Positions 31,318-42,600 of a stretch of DNA of 64,000 nucleotides are shown here, in pieces. The DNA comes from Saccharomycopsis fibuligera x Saccharomycopsis cf. fibuligera. Its lineage: Eukaryota; Ascomycota; Saccharomycetes; Ascoideales; Saccharomycopsidaceae. The position numbers and the translations under genes are program-made. Numbering within the stretch: position 1 is the stretch's first letter; each line of letters starts with the position of its first letter. The notes beneath the pieces are model-generated. The model was not told the DNA's origin. It did no database searches and was given only the letters and a program-made list of their open reading frames with translations. Location of the stretch: positions 558,001-622,000 of the forward strand of contig CP012822.1 of NCBI GenBank assembly GCA_001936135.1, given 5' to 3'.

Positions 31318-32106
31318 ATGCTACCCTTGAGACACACAAAACAGGTATTGAGGCCCCGCCAGTTTGGCACTCTTTCAAAGATCTCTGCCCAAGTAGCCAA
31401 CGAGAAAAAACTCAAACTTGAACAGGACAATCTCAAGCAGCATCAGCAAGCCGAACAAGACCGACTTCTTCAAGGCCGCAAATTCGACAGGTTCACTCCA
31501 GAACAAAATGAATTCCTCAATAAAGTCATCAGAGTAGACCAAGCAGGTGAGCTAGGAGCCAATTACATCTACCAGGGCCAAATATATGCTCTAGTTGCCA
31601 AACACCCTCATTTACGCCCAGTCTTGCATCACATGTGGGAACAGGAAGTGCATCATCATAACACTTTCAACAATTTGCAAACTCAACATCGTGTCAGACC
31701 CTCCTTTTTCACCCCGATGTGGAAAGTTGGCGCTATTGCCATAGGATTTGTCACTGGGTCGATTTCTAAAGAAGCAGCAATGGCATGCACTGTAGCGGTT
31801 GAAACGGTTATTGGAAATCATTACAATGAACAACTTCGAGTGCTTATGAATGATTTCAGCAATATTGGCATTGTTGGTGAGGATGGTGAGAACGGCTTCA
31901 AGGAAGTGCTTGATAACAACGCAGGACTTGTCAGTAAAGAAATTAGTCAGTTGAAAGATACCATCAAATTGTTTAGAGATCAAGAATTGGAGCATTTGGA
32001 CACGGCAATTGAACATGACGCAGAGAGCGCTGTGCCATATTGGTTAATCACTGATGTGATCAAAGTGATTTGCAAAGTGGCTATTTGGTCGGCAGAAAGG
32101 GCATGA
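31318..32106 (+). CDS. COQ7: Ubiquinone biosynthesis hydroxylase Coq7 (Cat5)
   Basis: A 262-residue di-iron carboxylate enzyme of the mitochondrial inner membrane. It hydroxylates demethoxy-ubiquinone in the penultimate step of coenzyme Q synthesis, within the CoQ synthome. A basic presequence (MLPLRHTKQVLRPRQFG) precedes the ferritin-like domain. The metal ligands appear in order: Glu78 (QAGELGA), Glu110/His113 (EQEVHHH), Glu162 (AVETVIG) and Glu223/His226 (DQELEHLD). The internal repeat of E-ExxH is the family signature. Length equals that of S. cerevisiae Coq7 plus some N-terminal residues. Confidence 0.97.
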   Translation: MLPLRHTKQVLRPRQFGTLSKISAQVANEKKLKLEQDNLKQHQQAEQDRLLQGRKFDRFTPEQNEFLNKVIRVDQAGELGANYIYQGQIYALVAKHPHLRPVLHHMWEQEVHHHNTFNNLQTQHRVRPSFFTPMWKVGAIAIGFVTGSISKEAAMACTVAVETVIGNHYNEQLRVLMNDFSNIGIVGEDGENGFKEVLDNNAGLVSKEISQLKDTIKLFRDQELEHLDTAIEHDAESAVPYWLITDVIKVICKVAIWSAERA

Positions 32107-32945
32107 TAGTATGTGAATAATGGCGGGTTTGTTTGAGACTATGATTACGAGTATGATTATGTTATATGCAATAAATATGAAATATAATGAATTTTATAAA
32201 TTTGAAGAACACAAGTGTCGAGTAATTTGTATGCTGCATTCCAATTAATCGTACTGCTGTTTTAGTCACCAGACAGGCCAACATGTATATAGTTTGTCAA
32301 CTTGAGTTGAAATCAAAAATTTTAGTTGATTCGAGCCGAGATTCAATACATTGACTTACATAAAATCTGCAAAACTTGCCAATGATGTATAATAGCTATC
32401 AAACTTTAGTATCTCTGCAGTTGTAAAAGTCTTTATTAATTATCTCAGTGGTCCGAAAATTTAATCAAAACAGATCCTATATTTTGATATCTAACCAAAA
32501 AATGCAAATTCCTGATTCGTATGCAAATGTTATACCATAGTCTACTCTATATGCCCCAGTTTTTTTTTTAAAAAAAACACTATATAGCATCTTAACTAGC
32601 TCAAGCTGGCTAAGCCTTGAAGAGAGCCTCATAAAACGAAAAGAAACACAGAGTTCTAAAATGTTGCTGACTAGTTATGATGGTGCATTTTAATTATGAT
32701 ATTATGTTCTAGCAGCTTTTCAGCAACAGAAACAGAAAACTATGGCAAGCAAAACATTTTCATTAGTGACATGTGTTTTAGGTATTGAGAATAGAAGGTG
32801 CAATTAGTTATAAATTTGTAAAAAGTCTACAAAAGGTGTCTTCCTTCACTACAGTTTGTTTGACCATGGGACTTCATCCCAGACACTTTTGTATATTAAA
32901 AAGGTAGACAATATCAAGAATTTCTGATGATTTATCACTATCAAT
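32107..32945. other. Convergent intergenic region
   Basis: 839 bp, A+T-rich, between the 3' ends of COQ7 and the mini-exon gene. No gene, repeat or structured RNA is recognised. Confidence 0.5.
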
Positions 32946-34763
32946 CTATGGGAACTTGAAACCATTGTATGCATCCAATTCCTTCAATGCTTCCACTTCA
33001 GCTTTAATTAGCACCCTTTCTTGTTCGTTTCTAGCACTCAAATTTGGAACAAGCCCCAAGATAAATTGTCTCGCTAGAGCCTGATACTTTTTCTGTCTTC
33101 TGCTCAACTTATCAAAGATTTTCTCTCTCAAGCCGCAATCAGTATTTAAATACACAAGCGCATTTTTTAACAATGCGGCAATGTTACGCTTTAAGATGTC
33201 TTCACTTTGCAATTTAGGGGCAAATTGAGCAAATTGAGGATGGTGTATTCTTTGCACGTCAATGTCGGCCCGTGAGACTAACAAGAGGCCTATTTGTGAA
33301 ACTAGTGGGGATATTAAGACACTATTGTTGGCGTTTTGTTTTGTTTTCTGCTGGGTTTCTTTCAAAAGAGCAACATAGAGGTCTTGTGATTTTTTGTAGT
33401 ATTGGCCAATGGTGGATAAAAGCTTCCAATGCAGCGAAACGTCCAAAGCAGTACCAGTACTAGTAATTAAATGTTTATCGTAATAGTTTTGAAAATTATC
33501 TGCCACAAGGGAATATATTTCTGGAAACGCGTGCTCATTAGCAGAACTTATAGACAAGTCATTTTGTAGTTTGTTGGACCAAAGAGACATTAGCTGGTCC
33601 ACTGAGTTCATGGGCACTAAAAGTCCATCAATGGCAGTTTTGACTAGTTCCACATTTAGCAAATCTTTCTGTTCCAATGGCTGAAAAAAGCTACCATTTT
33701 CAGCGCTACTGTTACTATTATCAGTATCATTTGAACCATCATCATCAACAACACCAAACTTTTGGATCAAGTCATTGAGGATTGGCTCGACTGATGTAAC
33801 AAATTGCTTAATTTTGTTATTGACAGCACCAGAAAGGCCTACTTGATACAGCGGGTTCAAGTTTGCGGTTTCATAAACTGCCTGGATCAAAGAATAGGCA
33901 CTATTAATGGTTTCAAGCACCGTTGATGGCACAATTGCTTCCTGAGATGAGTACTCTTCATCGTTTGAACTTTGATCTGACTGCATTTGAATGCCTTGGG
34001 GCAATTGTTGGCCAGTAACATCATTATCTTCATCATCACTACTGCCACCGCTATCACCATCCAAGCTATCCAGCAAGCTAGCAAGTTCTGAGACCTGATG
34101 CTCTAAAATCTCCATAAATAGTTGCACCGCATTGTTAATGTACTCTTCCATCTGGGAAAACGACACTTCTTCCTCTGTGGCGTCCTCAATGAGCTCAGTA
34201 TAAACTAAACATGTGTTATAATACAAGTCCCAAGGAAAATATTTGCTCTTAGGAATGCCCAGCTGGCGATATAACTGGATTGCTTGAAGATGATGCCGCA
34301 AGATCTGAGGCAACGGTTGCAATATGGAATCAGTGCTATTGACGACACTATCAACGCTTTTCAAATCAATGCTAAAGTTAATAACATTAGGTTTGACGTA
34401 TTGGTTGTATACATGGAAGACGAGTCTTGACGAATTATATACGCTGTCCAAAAGAAGCGAGCTATTGTTACTGTTACTACTGCTGGTGGCGCTGCTGGCA
34501 TTTGTTGCTAAAGATGTAGCTTGTAAGTAATACTCGTATGCCTTTTGATAAAAACGGAGAGACTTGGAAAGGTCAGAGAGAGTAAATCTGTCACCGGACT
34601 CTTCTTCTTCCGTGCCCTGGTTGAGGAACTCCTCAGTGGTATTGAGTTCCACCGTTTGCTTTACTTTGCGCTTGTTCTTTAACGCGGCCTTAGGGAGTTC
34701 TGCATTGTTAGTCAATGATATCAATAAAAGGTATCATACAAAAAGCAAATACATACTTGCCAT
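32946..34763 (-). CDS. Unrecognised 586-residue protein with a 7-nt first exon
   Basis: Exon 1 is only ATGGCAA (34763-34757). A 57-bp intron (34756-34700) has donor GTATGT, a GACTAAC branch-like site and acceptor GCAG. Exon 2 runs 34699-32946. Splicing gives MAKLPKAALKNKRKVKQT; without it the frame has only a TTG start at 34724, so the intron model is favoured. The protein is alpha-helical and resembles TPR-type repeats (LSKSLRFYQKAYEYYLQA near 50, LYYNTCLVYTELIEDA near 165). It has Asp/Ser-rich insertions in the middle. The C-terminal DKLSRRQKKYQALARQFILG looks ordered. I cannot name an orthologue. The basic N-terminus would suit a nucleolar or ribosome-assembly protein, but this is speculation. 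Confidence 0.8.
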
Positions 34764-35774
34764 GGTATTAGTTAGTGTGCGATTATATTGTTGCAATTGG
34801 CCAGCGCAATGCTCCCGTAAACGGACTCAAGCATTCTGTAGACTGTTTAGACTCAAATGTTGATAGCAAACGACTATTACCGTATTAGGAAATACTTGCG
34901 GGTAACTAACTATTTAAAAAATTTTTTTTTTCTCACACTGTTTTTCATCCTAGAAACACTATATAAACAGTCGATTCCTCTCTCTACTTCAACTCTTATA
35001 GCTATTTCTTTTTTTTTTTTTTCTCTCTTTCTACAACAACAATCTGTGTTGTGATTTGGGCCTCAGTGCTGCTTTGATTAAACAGGGTCTCCTTCGTGGA
35101 GTTTTCTGCTGTCTTGGTTGGCGCTGTAGTGTTCGGTTGCAACAGATCGGCTCTCGCGAGGCAATCGAAATGGCGGACTGCTTTGCTGTTGTCCACTGTC
35201 TGGTCCTTCCCCTTAGGGAGGTTGAGCGGTCAGAGGCGCAGTAAAGGCCGTTGTTTTTCAATTTATTGGAAATTGAGATAGGGGCGCTCAGTCGACAGAT
35301 TGAAGAAAGAAGGGCCGGTTTTGAATTCTCCTTTGTTCTAGGGCCTAGTGCGGTGATTGTTTCTTTCAAAGGGTCTCTCTAAAAGACTCTTTGTCATTAC
35401 GGGGAACAAGAACTTGCTGGGTTCCGGCATTGGATTGAGTTCGGCCACTATGGTCCATTGCATCATATTCCTGAACGCTATGCACGGCCGTTGGCTACTG
35501 GGCATTTGGGTAAAACCATGTTGCAAACATTTGATGTTTATATAGTTGTAGTTTTATATTAGTTGCTGACATTTGTAGGGCCGGTCACATGGGAGCAATG
35601 CTCCAACTGAAATTGGAAGTTGTGGAGGAAGGTCTTGTACAGCATTGTATCTTGAGTTCTTTTCTATTTCGTTTCCATTGTATTCCAACTGTTTTGTGTA
35701 CTATCCATCACTGAATCATTAGTTACTTACAATTTACTTTAAGACATTAACAGAATTTTATATTATAGTACATT
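34764..35774. promoter_or_regulatory. Long divergent upstream region
   Basis: 1.0 kb between the mini-exon gene and the PPPPY-protein gene. A T-tract lies at 35009-35022. From 35050 to 35640 the sequence is less A/T-rich and carries overlapping short frames on both strands with no recognised similarity. A long regulatory leader for the plus-strand gene is possible. Confidence 0.4.
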
Positions 35775-36248
35775 ATGTCTCCACAACGCTTCCAGCAAAA
35801 CTCCAGCAGTGACAGCGTCGATAGCAACAGCAGTATAGCCAAGCATACCTACGATCCAAACACTCAGCCAGCAGCAGTAGGTCCAAACCAGGACCAGGAA
35901 TCAGTTCCACCTCCACCATACTCAGAATCTGACCCAATAATGGATGGCCCTGACGGTAGTGCCAACTATCAATACCAGAAGCGACAACAGCAGCAACAAT
36001 TTCAAAATACTCCTCAGCAACAGTATGCACCCCAGCAACAATATGCACCACAACAGCCTCCAAGGCAACAACAACCATGGCAAACAAGTCTAAATGAGCC
36101 GTTGCCAGAAAGAAGATCAAAACAAAAACCTACAAGGATGAAGTACGGCAGTAGTGGATCGTACCCAGGAAAAGTTGTTGCTAGTTATGCTAATGCTGCA
36201 GCTGCAGCTGGAATGGAGGACCCATATAGTCGTAATCGTCGCGATTGA
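35775..36248 (+). CDS. Small low-complexity protein with a PPPPY motif
   Basis: 157 residues starting at the ATG at 35775. It is Ser/Gln/Pro-rich and predicted disordered. VPPPPYSE at about residue 44 is a PPxY motif of the kind bound by WW domains, such as those of the ubiquitin ligase Rsp5. A Gln-rich stretch with two QQQYAP repeats (about 78-93) follows. The basic ERRSKQKPTRMKYG block near 113-126 and an alanine run at 139-146 precede the end. There is no membrane segment or signal peptide. No orthologue is recognised. The regular codon use and clean ATG make it a likely gene, possibly an Rsp5 adaptor or substrate (inference). Confidence 0.65.
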   Translation: MSPQRFQQNSSSDSVDSNSSIAKHTYDPNTQPAAVGPNQDQESVPPPPYSESDPIMDGPDGSANYQYQKRQQQQQFQNTPQQQYAPQQQYAPQQPPRQQQPWQTSLNEPLPERRSKQKPTRMKYGSSGSYPGKVVASYANAAAAAGMEDPYSRNRRD

Positions 36249-37052
36249 ATTATCATAAGCAGCCTACAACTTCTTTGGTAGGCACTTCTGCAGCTCTTTA
36301 AATGCTAGTCTGTTGATGTCGGGAATATTTTTCGATTCATAACATTTCGTGGATGCTTCCTACTTGGATGTGATAAATTTTCCTGCGCTCGTTGTTAGTT
36401 TTTGAATTTATAGGGACTTTACTTTGGTTTTGAAATTTCTTGTTTATACTCATGTTGAAAGCGTTTGGTTCTATCATGTATAACTTTATTCTAGTTTTAT
36501 ACATATGTAAAGCAATGCTATGGAGAAGAAAACGTGTGAAATGAATTATACTTGAAAGTGTCTATGTATTTAGTGGGAATGCAAACTAAGTTTTAACTTG
36601 ACGATGTAAGCTGTAAAATGTGCGCTAAGAAACCGGAAGGGCTTGCAACAAGATGATGCTTATTATGTGGAAAAAGGATATAGGATTCCGAATGATTTGA
36701 GACTGTTGATAGATACTGCCAACGGAAAGACAAAAAAAGCTTTCTTGTTAAAGCAGATGTGAGCTTGGTGAATATTAAGTATCCGGGATAAAGACGGCAA
36801 GGCTAAAATTCAAGCAACAATTAACACAAAAAAACAAGTTTGTACCGGAAAACCAGATTGGAAGCAAAACCAACCAAACAAGTTAAAAGGACAAGAAAAC
36901 AAAAAAATTAAGAATGGCAGAACTTATGACAGTCACATAGTGTACACCGACTTAGAACATAGATTGAATGATGAAACATTGCTGTAATTGCAGTAGTTAA
37001 GGTGGCCTCCAATGATCACGAATATAGCTCACTAAGATGCATGGGATGTTAC
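36249..37052. other. Convergent intergenic region
   Basis: 804 bp, A+T-rich, between the 3' ends of the PPPPY protein gene and the palmitoyltransferase gene. No feature is recognised. Confidence 0.5.
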
Positions 37053-38615
37053 TCAAGCACTTCTTCCCTTGATAACGATTCGGGTTTGGAAAAGCCTTGC
37101 TTCGCCATTCTCTATTTTTTGGTAAAGCAGTTGCAAATAGCTATCGCTGAACCTTTCGTCAAAGACCCAGCTGTCTTTATCATCATGAATACTACCATCA
37201 TCGTAGTCATCATCAACATTACCAGAGATCCTTTTCTCATCAATAATCGGTTTTTCAACATGTGTCTTCTCACTTTGAAAAAGTTCTGAACGTGGCGATT
37301 TTGGAGCAAATTGAGCCATCTTCTCACCGCTTTGAAAAGGATCACTATGAGGTCGCTGTGGAGTTTGCTGATTGATTGTTGAATCGTTATTGGAATCAGA
37401 TGGGGCAGTATACGTTGATGCTGCTGCTGCTGGAGTCGATCCTGCTAATGGAGACTCGATGTCGTTCTTTTGCATATGCTGAGAAACATAGCTATGAATA
37501 GCATTGCTCTTGTTATTTGTATTTTTTTGTGGAAAGTTGAAAGGCAAGAACCAAGTAAAGAAATTATACGTCCCGTAAACCTCTTTGAAATTTTTCATGA
37601 ACGTAGCTTTCCGAAAAGGTAAGTCCATGGGGCTCACTTCAACAACGTATCGGTCATTGCTATGATACAACACATTTACATAGATTTTTTCGGCGCTGTA
37701 ACTCGAATTGACATCCGCAACTTCGTCTAATCCCACCGCTTTTGCCGCTCTTCTTCTTCGTTTCTCTCGATTAAACTTGATATGTTCAATAGTGGTTTCA
37801 TTACGCGCAATATACCAAAGATGCTGCCCTACTAATCCAGCAAGAATCAAAATCCACACGAATGACAAAACCAACAAAATGAGCAAGTTAGGATTACAAT
37901 ACGTTATCACCTTTTTACCAAATCTGTTTGCAGTAGTACTATGATAATTATTATCCAACTTAATACGATGTTTGAACTGCCCGGGAATATAAACTAGCAA
38001 TATCACAAAATAGTAAACAAAATATAATAGAAAACTTGTTGAGAAGTTGATGAAATTTTTGTAATTTTGTTTTCCAAGAATGGAACCAATCCATATGCAA
38101 AAATGATCCATTTTGGCTACACATTTGCCGATTTCATTAGAATGACGAGCTCTAATGGGTTTAATGGTGTCGCATTGTGCACAATAGTATGGGTATCCAT
38201 TTATATCGCAGTAAAAATATGGAGGAACTGTGCGATCTGACATTCGATTTTGCTTTTGCTTTTGATTTTGATTTTGATCTTGATCTTGTCGGGATGACTC
38301 CGAATTATCAATCTCATGGCCATGCTCATCAACAAAAGTAACCAACTTAAAAGGAGAAATTTTTCGCCTTACAACTCCAGGTCCATTCACAAATACCATT
38401 ACCCAATTGAAAAGTAAATTGGCAAGAATTATATAGTATCCAGCAATAAGTCCCGTGGCGGTATGGTTATTATGAAGACGATGACGGACTTCCAGAAGTG
38501 CAAGTGGTGAGGTAAAGACATAGCTGGCATAGCCTAAGAAGAGCACCACAAGACAAGGTATAATAATCTTGAGGGCCCGTGAATATATTTCTCTGGCTCG
38601 CTGTAGCAGTATCAT
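37053..38615 (-). CDS. DHHC-family palmitoyltransferase with a DHFC active site (Pfa5-like)
   Basis: A 520-residue four-pass membrane protein. Hydrophobic segments lie at about 16-36, 56-78, 190-212 and 244-266, with the cysteine-rich domain between segments 2 and 3. The domain reads CAQCDT (Cys145/148), RARHSN (His158), Cys165, then DHFC at 170-173 and GKQNYKNF. Protein S-acyltransferases transfer palmitate through the last cysteine of DHHC. Here the third residue is Phe, encoded TTT. Several zinc ligands of the canonical domain are also replaced, as in yeast Pfa5 and Akr1 (DHYC). A Gln/Asn/Asp run sits at 109-124, and the C-terminal tail (about 350-520) is disordered and acidic. Substrates are unknown. 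Confidence 0.85.
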   Translation of the reverse strand: MILLQRAREIYSRALKIIIPCLVVLFLGYASYVFTSPLALLEVRHRLHNNHTATGLIAGYYIILANLLFNWVMVFVNGPGVVRRKISPFKLVTFVDEHGHEIDNSESSRQDQDQNQNQKQKQNRMSDRTVPPYFYCDINGYPYYCAQCDTIKPIRARHSNEIGKCVAKMDHFCIWIGSILGKQNYKNFINFSTSFLLYFVYYFVILLVYIPGQFKHRIKLDNNYHSTTANRFGKKVITYCNPNLLILLVLSFVWILILAGLVGQHLWYIARNETTIEHIKFNREKRRRRAAKAVGLDEVADVNSSYSAEKIYVNVLYHSNDRYVVEVSPMDLPFRKATFMKNFKEVYGTYNFFTWFLPFNFPQKNTNNKSNAIHSYVSQHMQKNDIESPLAGSTPAAAASTYTAPSDSNNDSTINQQTPQRPHSDPFQSGEKMAQFAPKSPRSELFQSEKTHVEKPIIDEKRISGNVDDDYDDGSIHDDKDSWVFDERFSDSYLQLLYQKIENGEARLFQTRIVIKGRSA

Positions 38616-39607
38616 TATAGGATATATAAATATGTGAGATGTTGAATACTTTTGATGGCGCTTATGTGAGGTTGATGATTTTTTTGTTAGTGACAGGTGG
38701 AGTTGTATGCAGGAATGGAGGAGTTGAGATTGTACAAAGATGGAATGTGGGTTTTGAAGTTTAATATAAGAAAACTTGGTACTTTTGTCGTTGTAGTGGT
38801 GGTTTCAACTGTAATAAGAGATTGTGTATATCCAGCAACACGACAATAAGAAAAGAATCGCAACACGCAAGTTCACTTCGATAGCTCCAGAAATAAACAG
38901 TTAGACACCTGCTTCTTTATTTGATTGTAAACGGGATGGAACAAACAAAACCAATGAAACGAGAATGATGGTGGTGGAATATAATAATACTTGGGAAAGC
39001 TCACTGCCTTTCAAACCTGTCCATCATGCATGTTTATTAGAAAATTTCTCTTCCTTCGCTGCTCCACCACCTGTACTGTTCACACGCGATGTCCGTGTTA
39101 TTCTTGTTTTTCGATCAAACAAAATCACCAGTAATGCTTCCCGACTGGGGCAAAGCGGATCAATCAACGCATAGGTAAACCAGGAGTAGCTATATCTACA
39201 GGTACTAAAGACAATACATCTCCTTTCCAGTCACATTACAAAATAATGATTTATTGTATATTAGGTATCACAAATGAATTAAAAACAGTATAAATAGTAC
39301 GAAGCTATAAAAAAATCGTTAAGACGTAAAAGAAAAGACCATTGCCAAGGAAGCTATATGGAAAAAAAAAAGCCGAATTAGTACAGTGAAAAAGCTATAT
39401 AGTGAGCAAGAAGGTAAAAGAAAAAACAAAAAAACGAAAAACAAAGAACAAAAAACAAAAAACAAAAAACAAAAAACAAAAAATAAAAAACAAATAGCAG
39501 AAAACAAAAAAATAACTTTTGGCAAAAAAACAGAAAAAAGGTAGCAGTTATAAACAGAAGCAAAGAAAAAAAAAGTTATAGAAGCCAGTTTTCAAGCTGA
39601 CTGTAAT
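38616..39607. other. Spacer with an A-rich repeat near the IQG1 3' end
   Basis: About 1 kb. The part near 38640-38900 is the promoter side of the palmitoyltransferase gene. From about 39415 to 39540 there is an imperfect repeat of A5-6C units (AAAAAAC type), just downstream of the IQG1 stop. No gene is seen; a 69-codon frame at 38965-39174 has no similarity. Confidence 0.5.
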
Positions 39608-42600
39608 CTATTTCTTCACACCGAAAGAGGACCCAAGCGAAGATCCTAAACTCGAACCCAAGCTTGACCCAAATCCATGATGCTTATTATTATTAGCATG
39701 GGTATCATAAAACTTTTTAAAGATGAAAGTCAACAAATTAATAGTATCAAACTTCACCAATCCATTATATATTTCAATCACTGACTTTCCTTCATACTGA
39801 TACTGAAGCAACTCATCCAATTCAAGTCTAGAAGCTGAAGGTTTATGTCTTGCGAATGCATGATGACCAGTTATCATTCCTGTATTTCTGTTGCCATTAC
39901 TGCTACTGCTGCTATTGATACTATCTCTCATGTAATCGTCCATTAACCCACCTTCAATTTCAATCATGAAAACACCGACTTCATCACAACTAAAGATAAA
40001 ATTTACTTTTAACAAGTCTAAATTCTTCACACCATTAACTTCGAGAAGAATTTTTGCTTCGTATAAATACTTGCAAGCGTACTTGAAAGTACCAAATTTA
40101 GACTGTTTGCCTTTTTTCTTCAATGCCTTTTGGTAAAAATATTGTTTAGAAAAAGGTAACAATTTTTTACGATTTTGACTGGAAGTCTCTTGTAATGTAG
40201 TCACTGATTTCTTGATGTAATTATTATATGTATCCATTAGTCCTCGCAAATATTTTTGTTTTTCTTCCAAGGAGTCCAAGGTTTGAAGTGAGAGTTGAAT
40301 CTCTTTGGATCTCATCATTCTTTGATCATGCTTGGTCTTAATATCAAAGGCAATATCGTTTAATAATGTCTGGAACCGGTTCTCTCTCGATAATTTGCCC
40401 ATGGATTCTAGTTCTAGCACTACTTCCAACGTATGAGATTTCAATTCATGATAAGTCATCGATGAAATGTTTTTGAAAAAGGTTGAATTGCTGAACTCAT
40501 TATTCTGTGCCTCTTGAAGATTAACACTACCATTTACCAGAGCCTTTCTTGCCAATTCCATAGTTTGCTCTTCACGGCGAATCATCTCTTTAAATATTGC
40601 TTCATCCCTATCAGTAATTTTAGAAAGCAACAACTCAAGCAAATTCTTTTTGGTTGGCTGGACTTGCATGATATATAGTATACATCTTTTCGCATCAAGA
40701 AACAATGTGTTAGTTTTTACACCAGAGAAATTCTTAACTGACGGATTAAGCAGTAACTTAATTTCCTTAATTTCTTGATTACTAATGGTAAAGTTCTTCA
40801 TTTGGTACAACTGTTTTACATATTCATGAATTGGATCACTTTTCGTTGGCGCCATATCACCAATAAATTCATGAATAAAATTTTTCAATGAAAGCAATTC
40901 AACATTCTTAATAATTAATGAAGGTTTAACTCTAGCAGTCAAGTCGTTGTATGAGTTCATGTTATATGCACTTTCAATGTCCCCTACTTCCATTATCTTC
41001 TTGATCATCTTTTTCACTTGAGGAATAGACGATTCAATGAATTCGTTCAATGGCTGAAGATAGACCTGTGATAAAGAGAAAGTTTTCATGGTTGAAATTT
41101 GACTTAGCACTTTGCAAATGTAATTCAAGTTGGTTTTCAAAGTTAATGATTCTTTGGTGCTGAAAGTAATTAATGAAATATTGTAGTTTTCTGGAACACC
41201 AACAATTGGATTCACGTAACTTTCAATGAATAGCGATAATGCTAAAGCTAAAGCTTTTTCGTCGTCACCATTAAATTGCTTCTTAGCAGCAGTGTAGGCA
41301 TGGAAACAAATAGTTTTGATATGCATTGGCAATAAATGAATATTTGCTTCGATGGTAGTAAGCACTTTGATGGTTAAGTCACGTAACAAATTTAAATTCT
41401 TAACAAACTGGTCTCTTGCATCTGGATCTTGAATTGCTTGTTCAGCACTAACCCCTTTTGGTTTGGTCAGCTTTTTACCACTTTGTATTTCCTCCATAGA
41501 TATGCAATCTCTGTAAATCTTTGTGGGATTGCTTTCTAAGGATAAATTATCAATCTCGGAAATTGAAGTAATCAATGATCCAAATATTTTTTTTGCCAAC
41601 TTTCTTTGACTATCTGACTTGTTGAAAAAAACTAACAATTTCTGCCAAGATACAACATCACTATTTATTCTGAATTCTTCTATAGACTCAGTTGATTTGA
41701 TGTGATCATTGATAGAATGGATAATCAAGTTTATGAACAAAAATTCATCTCTTAAAGAGTAAGAGCCCTGTGGCTCCAAAAACGAGGATTTGACAATAGC
41801 ATCAAACTGACTGAGCTCATGATTCTTGGTACCACCATAGTCAAAACAGACTAACGCCATTTTTTCAATCTGTTCCTTAACCGAGTAATTGTTATTGTAG
41901 GTTCTAAATAATCTAACAAAATATTCTGGGCATGTTTGTAAAATGTAAATCAATGATTCGAACACTTCGTATCTAGTAGATTTAGACTTCTGATTAGCAA
42001 GCGCATCATCAGTCTTCATCTTCTTTTTAAATTCCAAATCAAGTTGCTTGTTGCTTTTCTTATTCTGATGTATAAGTTCATCTAAAGTAATTTTGTTTTT
42101 AACCAATAAAGCAATTTTGGCATCTAGTTCGTTGCAATGCTTTTCAAGCTCACTATTTTCTTTGGTTTTGATAACTATTTGATGACCATAATTCTCCAAC
42201 TTAACTTCTTCATCCACGTCCTTACTGGTATCGTTCAACAAATAAGCAAATTGACGTACTACTGCCAATGTGGGGTTTTTCATAACAATTAATTTTCTAT
42301 AAGCGTCATTTTGGTTTATTGCCTTGATCCGACTTTGCACCTTGATAACTTTGTCAATATTGCTCATGTAATGGCCCATCATGCCTCTGATATTTTTTCT
42401 AATCAAGATAGCTTTCATCTTTGCTTGTAATTTGACAATGGCTGGCTCATGTTCAAATACATCATCCATAAATAACTCAAGGCTGAATCTTGTCAAGACT
42501 CCTTTGGTGATTGCTTGAAGAGCAGTGATTGGTCGTTCATGTTTGCGCAACTTATGCATTAACTTAAAGATTTTTCTTCGAAGAATACTGCCACGAATCA

